A DNA stretch of 64,000 bases, taken from Pigmentiphaga litoralis. GTDB lineage: Bacteria; Pseudomonadota; Gammaproteobacteria; Burkholderiales; Burkholderiaceae_B. The stretch lies in assembly GCF_014651835.1 (NCBI RefSeq), contig NZ_BMXQ01000001.1, forward strand, positions 1,564,801-1,628,800, in the 5' to 3' direction. Below the pieces are notes generated by a model. That model worked only from the letters and a program-made list of their open reading frames with translations. It had not been told where the DNA came from and made no database searches. This document shows positions 16,423-25,008 of this stretch, one piece after another. The translations under genes and the position numbers were made by a program. The number at the start of each line of letters is the position of its first letter. Position 1 is the stretch's first letter.

Positions 16423-18273
16423 TCAGAAGGCAAAGCAGCTGCACCCGAGGGCGCCCCAGAAACCCGTCACATCGGCCACCGGCACATCCGAAGCGCGCGC
16501 CGCGGCATGCCCGTGTCCATGCACGCCGCACGCACCGGCGCACAGGTGCGGCAAGGCGCGCATCCGCGAGATGGCCAGCGCGCGATGGTGCCCCGGCACG
16601 GTCTTGACCGGCGACCAGTCCGGGAGCACGGGCAAGGGCGGCGGCGCCAAGGGCGCGAAGTCATCGGCGCCATACACCACCTTGCCAGCGACCACCGTCA
16701 ATACCGACTCCAGCGATTTGATGTCTTCTTCGCTGACCGAAAAATAATCGCCCGACAGGACCACCAGATCCGCCAGCTGCCCGGCCTGGATGCGTCCCTT
16801 TTTGGCCTGTTCGTTCGAGAACCACGCGCTGCCTGCGGTCCATAGTTCAAGCGCGACGTCACGCGGCAGTTGCCCTTCCGGACCCGTCAGCCGCAAGCCG
16901 CCCACCGTGCATCCAGACACCAGCCAGTACAGCGCGGTCCAGGGGTTGTAGCTGGCGACGCGCGTGGCGTCGGTGCCCGCGCCCACCGGCACGCCCATTT
17001 CCAGCATGCGGGCCACGGGCGGCGTATGCCGCGCCGCGTCGGCGCCGTAGCGGTCGACGAAGTATTCGCCCTGGAAGGCCATGCGGTGCTGGATCGCGAT
17101 GCCGCCACCCAGCGCCTTGACCCGCTCGATGTTGCGCGGCGTGATCGTCTCGGCGTGATCGAACATCCAGTGCAGGCCATCGAAGGGGATCTCGCGATTC
17201 ACCTTTTCGAACACATCGAGCATGCGGCTGATCGACTCGTCGTAGGTCGCATGCAGGCGGAAGGGCCAACGCTGGCCCACCAGATGCCGCACCACTTTTT
17301 CCAGCTCGTCTTCCATGCCCGCGGCAAGCTCGGGGCGCGGCTCCAGAAAGTCTTCGAAGTCGGCCGCCGAAAAGACCAGCATCTCCCCTGCCCCGTTATG
17401 GCGGTAGAAATCATCGCCGTCGCCCGGGGCGATCTGCTTGGTCCAGGACTGGAAGTCTTCCAGTTCGGCGCCCTTGTTCTGCGTGAACAGGTTGTAGGCA
17501 ATGCGCACCGTCAACTGCCCTTCACGGGCCAGCTGATCGACGATGGCATAGTCTTCAGGAAAGTTCTGAAAGCCGCCTCCGGCGTCGATCACGCTTGTCA
17601 CGCCCAGCCGGTTCAACTCGCGCATGAACTGGCGGGTCGAGTTCACCTGATGATCGCGCGGCAGGGTCGGACCTTTGGCCAGCGTGGCGTACAGGATCAT
17701 GGCGTTCGGACGCGCGATCAGCATGCCGGTCGGATTGCCCGACGCGTCGCGCCGGATCTCGCCACCCGGCGGGTTGGGCGTGTCGCGGGTGTAACCGACG
17801 GCCTGCAGCGCCGCGCGGTTCAAGAGCGCGCGGTCATACAGATGCAGCACGAACACGGGGGTCTCGGGCGCCGCGGCATTGAGCTCATCCAGCGTCGGCA
17901 GGCGGCGCTCGGCAAACTGGAATTCGGTCCAGCCACCCACCACCCGCACCCACTGCGGATGCGGCGTGCGCTGCGCCTGATCCTTCAGCATACGGAGGGC
18001 ATCGGCCAGCGACGGCACGCCTTCCCACCGCAGTTCAAGGTTGTAGTTCAGGCCACCGCGTATCAGGTGCAGGTGGGAGTCGTTCAAGCCCGGGATGACG
18101 GTGCGCCCGCCCAGGTCGACGACCTGCGTGTCGTCGCCGCGATGGCGCATGACGGCCTGCGCATCACCGACTTCAAGAAACTTTCCATCGGCCATGGCGA
18201 CGGCATCGGCGCGCGGTTGCGCGCGGTCGACCGTATGAAAACGGCCGTTGATCAGGATCAGGGATGCGCTCAT
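16423..18273 (-). CDS. YtcJ-like metal-dependent amidohydrolase
   Basis: 616 aa. Metal-ligand positions of the amidohydrolase superfamily are present: GLNDSHLHLIRGG (H-x-H), WMFDHAETIT, and GAGTDATRVASYNPW (Asp). The N-terminal MSASLILINGRFHTVDR strand and the C-terminal DLVVLSGDYF segment belong to the composite beta-sandwich. YtcJ-type enzymes hydrolyse C-N bonds of unknown substrates in the cytoplasm. A Cys/His-rich tail (LPHLCAGACGVHGHGH, ALGCSCFAF) may bind an extra metal. ATG 18273 overlaps the XapX stop as ATGA. It forms a tight group with XapX and the MFS transporter. Confidence 0.88.
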   Translation of the reverse strand: MSASLILINGRFHTVDRAQPRADAVAMADGKFLEVGDAQAVMRHRGDDTQVVDLGGRTVIPGLNDSHLHLIRGGLNYNLELRWEGVPSLADALRMLKDQAQRTPHPQWVRVVGGWTEFQFAERRLPTLDELNAAAPETPVFVLHLYDRALLNRAALQAVGYTRDTPNPPGGEIRRDASGNPTGMLIARPNAMILYATLAKGPTLPRDHQVNSTRQFMRELNRLGVTSVIDAGGGFQNFPEDYAIVDQLAREGQLTVRIAYNLFTQNKGAELEDFQSWTKQIAPGDGDDFYRHNGAGEMLVFSAADFEDFLEPRPELAAGMEDELEKVVRHLVGQRWPFRLHATYDESISRMLDVFEKVNREIPFDGLHWMFDHAETITPRNIERVKALGGGIAIQHRMAFQGEYFVDRYGADAARHTPPVARMLEMGVPVGAGTDATRVASYNPWTALYWLVSGCTVGGLRLTGPEGQLPRDVALELWTAGSAWFSNEQAKKGRIQAGQLADLVVLSGDYFSVSEEDIKSLESVLTVVAGKVVYGADDFAPLAPPPLPVLPDWSPVKTVPGHHRALAISRMRALPHLCAGACGVHGHGHAAARASDVPVADVTGFWGALGCSCFAF

Positions 18274-18560
18274 GATGTCCGGTCCGTGGGAGGGGTGGAT
18301 GCCGTGGCGGCAGGCGTCGCCGCGGCCACTGGTGGCTTGGGCGTCACGCCCGTGATGTGCGGCGCGCACTCCGACACGAACCAGGCCTGCGACAAGGGCT
18401 GGCCGTCGATCAGGCGTTTCGCGATGGGAACGATCTGCTCGCCCACCAGCATGCCAAGCAGACCCAGCAAGGCGATGGCAGGGGGAGCGGGCGAACGGAC
18501 GTGCAGCAAGGCATAGAGGATGCCGACCAGCACGCCGACTGCGATCGATACGAGGTACAT
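18270..18560 (-). CDS. XapX-domain (DUF1427) small membrane protein
   Basis: 96 aa. Residues 1-50 form two hydrophobic helices with the XapX signature GVLVGILYALLHVRSPAPP and ALLGLLGMLVGEQ. The Ala/Thr/Pro-rich tail is low complexity. XapX proteins are small inner-membrane proteins of unknown function. It is the first gene of the XapX-amidohydrolase-MFS unit and overlaps the next gene by ATGA, so it probably supports the transport or enzyme step encoded there. Confidence 0.85.
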   Translation of the reverse strand: MYLVSIAVGVLVGILYALLHVRSPAPPAIALLGLLGMLVGEQIVPIAKRLIDGQPLSQAWFVSECAPHITGVTPKPPVAAATPAATASTPPTDRTS

Positions 18561-18687
18561 GAGTGCGCTCCGTGGGCGCGCCGACTACCGGCGCGGCTGG
18601 TGCGAACTATGAACGGATCGATGCCCGGTCGATAGAACGAAACGCCGGCTTTGGTACGGATGTGCTGCGGCGATACCGACCGGCGAA

Positions 18688-19731
18688 TCAGGAACGGCGT
18701 CGCGCCGCGTCCTCCAGCAGCGTGTCGCCGCCCAGCGCGTCATCGCCCAGGACAAGGTCGCGTACCTGCCGGCTCTCGCGGGCTGCCTTTTTGGCGTTTT
18801 CCCGAAAGCGAGACGCCGCGCGGCTCTCTCCGTTGGTATCGAGCGTATGCCCCATCTCTTCGAGCAGCATGGCCGCCTCCTCCAGGCTGCGCATCACGTC
18901 CCAGTACCGCATCTCGACTTTCTCGACTACGCCGTATAGCAGCGCCTCTCTGGACAATCCGTGCCCAGTGTGACACCGGAACCGCACGTTCCGGCCTTCC
19001 TTCACACGGATCAGTACCCCTTCGCATTCGGGGCAGGTGAACGGTGTGTAGTCGCCAAGATCGGTGACGCCTTTCGCGAACGCGTCACCATTGGACGAGA
19101 TGGATGTCTCAAGAGCGAGCCGTTTGCGGACATCGTCGTCGCTCTTGTCCGACGCCTGCGCGGCGGGGGCCGCGATCAACGCTGAAATCAATTTGCCCAT
19201 GGCGCCGGCGGCAACGATGTGATCGATCTCGACTTGCTCGAGCGCACTGACCGGCATGGAATCGAACTGCGCGTCTGCCGGGTCCTGTACGATCGTGACG
19301 CCGCCAAGGCGCTTGATGCTCCAAAGGCCCGACGTGCCATCATCGAGCGCACCCGACAGCACCACGCCGATCGCGCGTTCCCCGAAGGTGTAGGCAGCGG
19401 AGCGGAACAGGGCGTCGACCGACGGACGAAAGCGGTTCTCTTTGGGACCCCGCTTGACGGCGATGTGGTGGTCTTCGATCAGCAAATGGCGATCCGGAGG
19501 GGCCACGTAGATGCGCCCGTCCCGCAGCGTCTCGCCGTCCACCGGATGCACCGCTTCGAGCGCGCCGGCGCGGCTGAGGATGGACGGGAGGTCGCTTGGG
19601 TGGTGCGGCGCCAGATGCTGCACCACAAGCACGGCGGCGGGCAGGTCCGCAGGCAACTGCCTGACCAGTTCGATCAGGCTGGCAATGCCTCCGGCGGACG
19701 CACCGACGACCACTACGCGACTGGAAAACAT
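18688..19731 (-). CDS. Stand-alone CheB-type methylesterase domain protein
   Basis: 347 aa. There is no receiver domain; the catalytic domain starts at once with VVVGASAGG (Ser12), LVVQHLAPHHP (His39) and SGALDDGTSG (Asp near 132), the CheB Ser-His-Asp triad. A C-terminal treble-clef-like motif, CPECEGVLIRVKEGRN followed by RCHTGH, and a helical tail are added; both are common in receiver-less CheB proteins. It may deamidate or demethylate non-classical targets, or serve outside chemotaxis, as no che genes are near. ATG 19731 has GAGG 5 bases upstream. Divergent from the DUF839 protein. Confidence 0.88.
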   Translation of the reverse strand: MFSSRVVVVGASAGGIASLIELVRQLPADLPAAVLVVQHLAPHHPSDLPSILSRAGALEAVHPVDGETLRDGRIYVAPPDRHLLIEDHHIAVKRGPKENRFRPSVDALFRSAAYTFGERAIGVVLSGALDDGTSGLWSIKRLGGVTIVQDPADAQFDSMPVSALEQVEIDHIVAAGAMGKLISALIAAPAAQASDKSDDDVRKRLALETSISSNGDAFAKGVTDLGDYTPFTCPECEGVLIRVKEGRNVRFRCHTGHGLSREALLYGVVEKVEMRYWDVMRSLEEAAMLLEEMGHTLDTNGESRAASRFRENAKKAARESRQVRDLVLGDDALGGDTLLEDAARRRS

Positions 19732-19910
19732 AGCTACCTCAGCAAAACCAACAGCATTACGCGCAGACACGCCATCCGGCTCGGCGCCTGCGGTTGAGTT
19801 CAGTCTACTTCACACAAACTCACGGACGAGTCCACTCCCTTCACAGGGTTTACGCCCAACATGTCGCATGGCGTATGGCCGAGCAGGTAAGGGACTGCTA
19901 CCGTGGTGCC

Positions 19911-21290
19911 ATGTCCAAGCCTCCGTGCCTATCCTCCTCCCCTTCTCTTCCGCGCCGCGCCATGCTGGCAGCGGGCGCCGCATCCCTGACGGCGTCGATG
20001 TCCCCCTGGGGCACATCGGCAGCCTGGGCCGCCGCCGCTGCATCTGACGGTGTTGGCCTGCCGCTTGCGCATCGGCGCGGCGCGGCCTTCAATCCGCTGG
20101 CGCGGCTGTCGGACCTGCGTCCGCCGGACCGCAACGGCGCAATGCTGCCCGACGGCTTTCAGTTGCGCCTGGTGGCGCGCAGCGGCGCCGCACCGGTTGC
20201 GGCTCGCAACTTCCTGTGGCACGGGGCCCCGGACGGCGGCGCATGTTTCGCCAGCGAGAACGGCGGCTGGGTATATGCGAGCAATGCCGAGCTTCCCGAC
20301 GGGCAAGGCGGCGCCAGCGCGCTCGCCTTCGATGCGGCGGGTCAACTGGTGGATGCCTATCCGATCCTGCGCGGCACCAGCCTGAACTGCGCAGGCGGCC
20401 CGACGCCCTGGCAGACGTGGCTGTCGTGCGAAGAATTCGAGACCTCGGTCGACGTGGCCGGACAGGTCTGGGAATGTGATCCCCATCGAGCGGCAGACGC
20501 GGGGACGTCAGGAGCCAAGGTCCATCCGGGCCTGGGCCGGTTCGCGCACGAAGCGGTCTGCATCGACGCGGTCCAGCGCGTCGTGTACATGACCGAAGAC
20601 GCACCCGATGGACGCGTCTATCGCTACGTGTGCGGCAATGCGGACTGGCCCGCCGGCGCGTCGAGCCCCGTCGGGTATCAGCACGGACGATTGCAGGTTA
20701 TGCGGATCGCCGGGCTGCACCGGGACACCAACGCGACCGGGATGACGCACCGGCTGGGCGTCGGCGCCCTGCCGATGGCCGTGACCTGGGAGACCGTTCG
20801 CCAGCCGGGCCAAGGGCAGCAGCACGTGCGCGCGCAACTGCGCGCGGCGGGCGAACCCGTGCCCGGCACCGCATTCGAGAAAGCCGAAGGCATGTGGATC
20901 GACGGGCACACGGTCTATTTCGTGACGTCGTACGACAGCCGCATCTGGGCCTTCGACATCGACCGGCAGGCGCTGTCGGTGCGCCACCATGGCAAGCCTG
21001 ATGGTTCCTTCCTGCCCACCTTCTCCCAGCCCGACAACATCACCGCCACGCCTTTTGGCGACATCGTGATCGCCGAAGACGGCGGCAACATGCAACTGGC
21101 CGTATTGCGGCGGGATGGCAGCAGCCAGCCCGTGCTGCGACTGATGGGCCATGACCGCAGCGAAGTGACCGGACCGGCGTTTTCCCCCGACGGCCGGCGG
21201 CTGTACTTCAGTTCGCAACGCGGCACGGCGGGCACGGCCCAGGACGGCATGACCTTTGAACTGCTGCTGCCCGACGCGCCCGGCGCGTGA
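19911..21290 (+). CDS. Tat-exported DUF839/PhoX-like protein
   Basis: 459 aa. The N-terminus LPRRAMLAAGAASLTAS is a twin-arginine (Tat) signal. The mature part has DUF839 features: DGGACFASENGGWVYASN, TWLSCEEF, YVCGNADWP, FEKAEGMWIDGHTVYF, FSQPDNITATPFGDIVIAEDG-type segments and FSPDGRRLYFSSQRG. PhoX-type members are Ca/Fe-dependent alkaline phosphatases with a beta-propeller; shorter members like this are of unproven activity. ATG 19911 begins the signal; the ribosome site is weak. No Pho box was seen upstream, unlike the phosphatase operon at 52-56 kb. Confidence 0.8.
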   Translation: MSKPPCLSSSPSLPRRAMLAAGAASLTASMSPWGTSAAWAAAAASDGVGLPLAHRRGAAFNPLARLSDLRPPDRNGAMLPDGFQLRLVARSGAAPVAARNFLWHGAPDGGACFASENGGWVYASNAELPDGQGGASALAFDAAGQLVDAYPILRGTSLNCAGGPTPWQTWLSCEEFETSVDVAGQVWECDPHRAADAGTSGAKVHPGLGRFAHEAVCIDAVQRVVYMTEDAPDGRVYRYVCGNADWPAGASSPVGYQHGRLQVMRIAGLHRDTNATGMTHRLGVGALPMAVTWETVRQPGQGQQHVRAQLRAAGEPVPGTAFEKAEGMWIDGHTVYFVTSYDSRIWAFDIDRQALSVRHHGKPDGSFLPTFSQPDNITATPFGDIVIAEDGGNMQLAVLRRDGSSQPVLRLMGHDRSEVTGPAFSPDGRRLYFSSQRGTAGTAQDGMTFELLLPDAPGA

Positions 21291-21424
21291 TGGGTGGATG
21301 AACAGGCCTGCAAAGGACGCTACCCGGATCGCTCGTTACCGTGGCTTGCGCCTTGTTGCTGGCTTCATGCCCGCGCGGCCACCTATTCTTGAAGGCCGAC
21401 GTTCGTCAGCCACAAGGAGCGCGC

Positions 21425-21799
21425 ATGGAACATCTTGGAAAAACCACCTGGGTCATTGCTGAAGGGTATATCCCGCCGGGCAGCACCGGCAGTGACGAGG
21501 CTTTCATCAGCCATGAAACGGCCTGCATGCTGAACACCGGGGATGCACCCGCCAATGTCGAGGTCACGCTCTTCTTTTCGGATCGCGATCCGGTCGGGCC
21601 TTACCGGATGACCATCGCGCCGCGGCGCACCCTGCACATGCGGTTCAACGACCTGACGACACCAGAGACCGTGCCGCTGGGCACCGACTACGCCAGCGTG
21701 ATCCGGTCCGACGTGCCCATCGTTGTGCAACATACCCGGCTGGACTCCCGCCAGGCCGAGCTGGCCATCATGACGACGATGGCCTGGCCGGCCGCGTAA
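21425..21799 (+). CDS. Sensory rhodopsin transducer (ASRT)-family protein
   Basis: 124 aa. KTTWVIAEGYIPPGSTG, then VEVTLFFSDRDPVGPYRMTI and RTLHMRFNDLTTPETVPLGT, and SDVPIVVQHTRLDSRQAELA follow the beta-sandwich of the Anabaena sensory rhodopsin transducer family (PF07100). In Anabaena the tetramer binds the rhodopsin. No rhodopsin gene is in this window, and homologs in other bacteria are thought to bind sugars or act in carbohydrate metabolism. ATG 21425 has AAGGAG upstream at good spacing. It may be independent of the upstream DUF839 gene (134-base gap). Confidence 0.87.
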   Translation: MEHLGKTTWVIAEGYIPPGSTGSDEAFISHETACMLNTGDAPANVEVTLFFSDRDPVGPYRMTIAPRRTLHMRFNDLTTPETVPLGTDYASVIRSDVPIVVQHTRLDSRQAELAIMTTMAWPAA

Positions 21800-21840
21800 A
21801 CGGTCGGACAGGCCATGGAAGGGTCAATGCCGCCCGGCGA

Positions 21841-23520
21841 TCAGGAACGGGCGCAGGTGTAGCTGGCCGCTGCGTTCACATCGCCCGCACCGTTGTACTT
21901 GGGCCAGGTCGGATACACGCACACCGGACGCGACCGGCCTTTGGTGGCGGTGTTGCTGTCGAAGCCGACGGGCGTCGCGGGCGGCGATTGCCTGCCTTCG
22001 ACCCAGTCATCAAGAATCGCCAGGTTGTCCCACGCCAGCAGGAACTTGCCGTTGCCGTGCGCCAGGCCTGGGATCAGGTAGAAACGCATGAAGGCATCCG
22101 CTGCCGCCTGGCCGTAACGCGTGACGACCGCGCTGTACAGTTCGGCGTTCGCATAGGGGCTGACGCTGGGGTCATCCTGGCCCTGCACCCACAGCACCTT
22201 GCCGCCTCGATCCTTGAACTTCGTGTAGTCCGAGCTGGTGGCGCCAATGGTGTCCGACAGCTCGACGATGCGGTTCTGGTAGATGCCCGGGTTCTGAATA
22301 TCCAGCGACAGCAGGTTGAAGGTCGGATTGCGGGCCACGAAATACTTCACGAACTGGTCGGCACGGCTGACATGGTGGGCGTTGGGTCCGCTGACCGGCG
22401 GCTCGATGTAGGCGGCCTGCGATCCCAACTGCATCGTGATGCCTTCCAGACTGTTATAGCCAAGGTAGCGCGTGATGTTGTTGGCGAACGCATACGGCAA
22501 GGTGTAGCCGTCGTGATAGACCGACAGCGTCTTTGAAATCTGGACCGGCGTCAGGCAGGTGGCCGGATTGCCCGTCTCGCCCGCCTTGCAGCTCAGATCG
22601 GTGACCAGTTGCGCCGAGATCGCCCGGCAGCCCGGCATGTTGCTGACCAGGCCATCGGCCACGCCGTCCAGCGCATCGCACCGCTGCAGCGCGCGGTTCG
22701 CGATCTCGGTCACCATGGCGGGCGGGATCCACCCGGCCGAATTGTTGTCGTACACCGCGCGGGCAAGCGCCGCGCCCCACAGACGCAGACCCAGGAAGTT
22801 CGCCGTCGGATAGTTGCTGATGACACCGTCATACGCTTCAGGAAAACGCAGCGCAGCGGTCAGTGCTTCGCGCCCGCCGGTCGATCCGCCCGCGTAGTAC
22901 ATGCGTTTGGGCACACTGCCGTAACGCGTCCGGGCCAGCGCCACGGCCACGTCGCGCGTCTTCTTGATGTGCATGTAGCCGTAGTTCAGCAAGGCCTCGT
23001 CATTCAGCGCGAACGATGCGTCGTCGGAATCGGCGGCCTGGTGCCCCGAATCGCTGGCCAAGGTCATGTAGCCCTGGGCCAGCGGCACGGGCGCCGTGTC
23101 CGAACCCAGTGGCGCCTTGGTCAGGGTATTGGGAATGCTGCCGTTGTAGCCGCCCCCGCCAAACTGCAGGGCCTTGCCGTTCCAGGTGCTGGGCAGGTTG
23201 ACCTGGAAGCGGATATCGGGCGCCGTGGCGTCCATGGGCTTGATCGCACCCAGCACCTTGCAGTATTCACCGTTGGTGTTGCCCGTGTCAGTTGCCAGCA
23301 CCAGCGCCGCCGAGGTGATCAACGCGCCGCGTGTCGGCAGCGACAGGTCGGCCGCCGCAACCGACGTTCCGTTCAAGGCCATGCAGGCCGCCAGCGGCGT
23401 GGCGGTGGGCCCAGGCGTGGCGGGCGCGTCATCGCCGTCTCCCCCACAGGCGGCCAGGGCGGTCGTCAACGCGCCCACGCCCAGCGCCAGCAGGACGCGG
23501 GAAGGATGTCGTACGGTCAT
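21841..23520 (-). CDS. Tannase/feruloyl esterase family lipoprotein
   Basis: 559 aa. The N-terminus is a lipoprotein signal with the lipobox ALAAC (Cys25), followed by a Gly/Asp/Pro linker. The tannase-family elements are FGGGGYNGSIP, the nucleophile elbow YYAGGSTGGREAL (Ser213), WVQGQDDPSVSP (acid) and IPGLAHGNG (His). Several Cys pairs (such as CDALDGVADGL, CRAIS, LSCKAG) match disulfide positions of the family. It should cleave an ester bond of a phenolic or related ester at the cell envelope. ATG 23520 has GGAG at proper distance; the ATG four codons upstream overlaps it. It is a single gene. Confidence 0.9.
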   Translation of the reverse strand: MTVRHPSRVLLALGVGALTTALAACGGDGDDAPATPGPTATPLAACMALNGTSVAAADLSLPTRGALITSAALVLATDTGNTNGEYCKVLGAIKPMDATAPDIRFQVNLPSTWNGKALQFGGGGYNGSIPNTLTKAPLGSDTAPVPLAQGYMTLASDSGHQAADSDDASFALNDEALLNYGYMHIKKTRDVAVALARTRYGSVPKRMYYAGGSTGGREALTAALRFPEAYDGVISNYPTANFLGLRLWGAALARAVYDNNSAGWIPPAMVTEIANRALQRCDALDGVADGLVSNMPGCRAISAQLVTDLSCKAGETGNPATCLTPVQISKTLSVYHDGYTLPYAFANNITRYLGYNSLEGITMQLGSQAAYIEPPVSGPNAHHVSRADQFVKYFVARNPTFNLLSLDIQNPGIYQNRIVELSDTIGATSSDYTKFKDRGGKVLWVQGQDDPSVSPYANAELYSAVVTRYGQAAADAFMRFYLIPGLAHGNGKFLLAWDNLAILDDWVEGRQSPPATPVGFDSNTATKGRSRPVCVYPTWPKYNGAGDVNAAASYTCARS

Positions 23521-23907
23521 AGCAGTCTCCATGCGGCGCGCGCGGCATGCGGCGCCGTCGTTGTCATGACTGCGCGCAATCCGGTCCGGCGCGCAGCGAG
23601 ACCGATCATAGGCTCAGGCGCTGTTTTTCCTCCATTGCATCTTTGACATGCATTGATGCGCCGCGTGCATGTATCAAAATTCGTTGTGCTCATCAATTAA
23701 CCAGTTGACGGCATCAACTACGTGCCCTGCTGGCGGTCGGCCGAAGTTTGCGGTCGTCAACAGGATTCGATCAGGTAGCCCATGCCGCGTCGTGTCCATG
23801 GGGATGACTGCAGGGAACCGCGCCTTTCGGATTCCTTTCAAACGACGCGTGAGGGTGCTAGGGGTATTCACCGAGCGACCTGGCGGCCACCCGGGTGTGC
23901 GCTTGCA
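23521..23907. other. Intergenic region, 387 bases
   Basis: No supported gene. It holds the upstream region of the tannase gene and the 3' side of a Bug gene. The stretch 23625-23720 is richer in A/T than its surroundings and contains a short inverted repeat GTTGA-N5-TCAAC at 23704-23718. A 65-codon minus-strand frame (23674-23871) has no recognisable domain or ribosome site and is not called. Confidence 0.5.
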
Positions 23908-24906
23908 TCAGGTTCCGCTCAGATCCACTTTTTTCGAGAGCGTTTCGAACGCGCTCAATTCCTTGGCCAGCTTGGCGCCGAACGCAGAAGGGCTGAGGGG
24001 CGGCGCGGGAATGCTGCCCTGCGCCTGCAGCGCGCTGGCAAATTCCGGCGACTGCACGATCTCGGTCACGTCCTTGTTGATTCTTGCAACGATCTCGGGC
24101 GGGGTCCCGGCGGGCGCAAGAATGCCGTGCCAGGTGCTGATCGCGTAGTCCGCGACGCCCGCCTCGGCGAATGTCGGCACGTCGGGCAATTGCGCGATGC
24201 GCTGATTCGACGCGACCGCCAGCGCTCGCAGCTTGCCTTGCGTGATGAAGGCCGTGGCGGATGCGGGAGACGGGAACGACATGTCCACGACACCGCCCAC
24301 CAGATCCGTCATCCCCTGCGCCGCGCCTTTGTACGGAACGTGCAGGATGTCGGTGTTGGTGCGCAGCTTGAACAGTTCGCCGGCCAGGTGCGGCACGCCG
24401 CCAATGCCTTGCGAGGCGTAGCTGAAGGGCTTCTTGCCCGCGCGGATATCCGTCAGCAACTGGCCGACATTGCGATAGGGCGAGGCCGCGCTGACCACCA
24501 GGATGTTGGGCACTTCCACTGTCAGGGCCACGGGGGTGAATGAGGTCGTCACGTCATACCGCAGATTCTTGTTCACGAACTTGTTCAGGTTGTGGCTCGT
24601 CGCGGTCACGAGCAGCGTGTAGCCGTCGGGCTTGGCCGTCGCCACCATCCCGGCCGCAATGGTGCCGTTGGCGCCCGGTTTGTTGTCGATGACAACCGGT
24701 TGGCCCCACCGCTTGGCCAGTTCGCTGCCGACCAGGCGGGCTGACTGATCGATAGCGCCGCCGGGGGTGTAGCCGACGACCAGCGTAACGGCACGCGTCG
24801 GAAAGTCGGCGGCAACCGCGACCGTGGTGAAGCAAACCGGAATCGCGGTGGCGGCAAGCGCCAGCGCGGCGCTCGCAAAGCGGTAAGGGACAAACAGGTG
24901 GGGCAC
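23908..24906 (-). CDS. Bug/TctC periplasmic solute receptor
   Basis: 332 aa from GTG 24906, with GGAG 7 bases upstream. A long Sec signal ends AVAAD before FPTRAVTLVVGYTPGG. Ligand-loop residues AIDQSARL replace the usual acidic-binding pattern with an Ile-Asp pair; then DNKPGANG, DGYTLLVTATSH, VPHLAGELF, HVPYKGAAQGMTDLVGG and GILAPAGTP. It lies 102 bases downstream of a LysR gene on the same strand and may be co-transcribed or regulated by it. No transporter membrane subunits are near. Confidence 0.87.
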   Translation of the reverse strand: MPHLFVPYRFASAALALAATAIPVCFTTVAVAADFPTRAVTLVVGYTPGGAIDQSARLVGSELAKRWGQPVVIDNKPGANGTIAAGMVATAKPDGYTLLVTATSHNLNKFVNKNLRYDVTTSFTPVALTVEVPNILVVSAASPYRNVGQLLTDIRAGKKPFSYASQGIGGVPHLAGELFKLRTNTDILHVPYKGAAQGMTDLVGGVVDMSFPSPASATAFITQGKLRALAVASNQRIAQLPDVPTFAEAGVADYAISTWHGILAPAGTPPEIVARINKDVTEIVQSPEFASALQAQGSIPAPPLSPSAFGAKLAKELSAFETLSKKVDLSGT

Positions 24907-25008
24907 GGTGGTCTCCGTCTATCGTTATTGTTCGGTCGTCGTGGGGAATGAATGGAATGGCCCTGGCGGACCTTGGCCTACGCATGCTAGGAAGGGGCCC
25001 CCGCCACG

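Noticed and set aside
14763-16607. A 614-codon plus-strand frame opposite the MFS gene
   Set aside because: Opposite strand of a protein with clear transmembrane pattern; sequence is Arg/Gln/Gly-rich without motifs.
23674-23871. A 65-codon minus-strand frame in the longest gene-free stretch of the accessory half
   Set aside because: No ribosome site, signal, domain or conserved-looking motif; left as intergenic.
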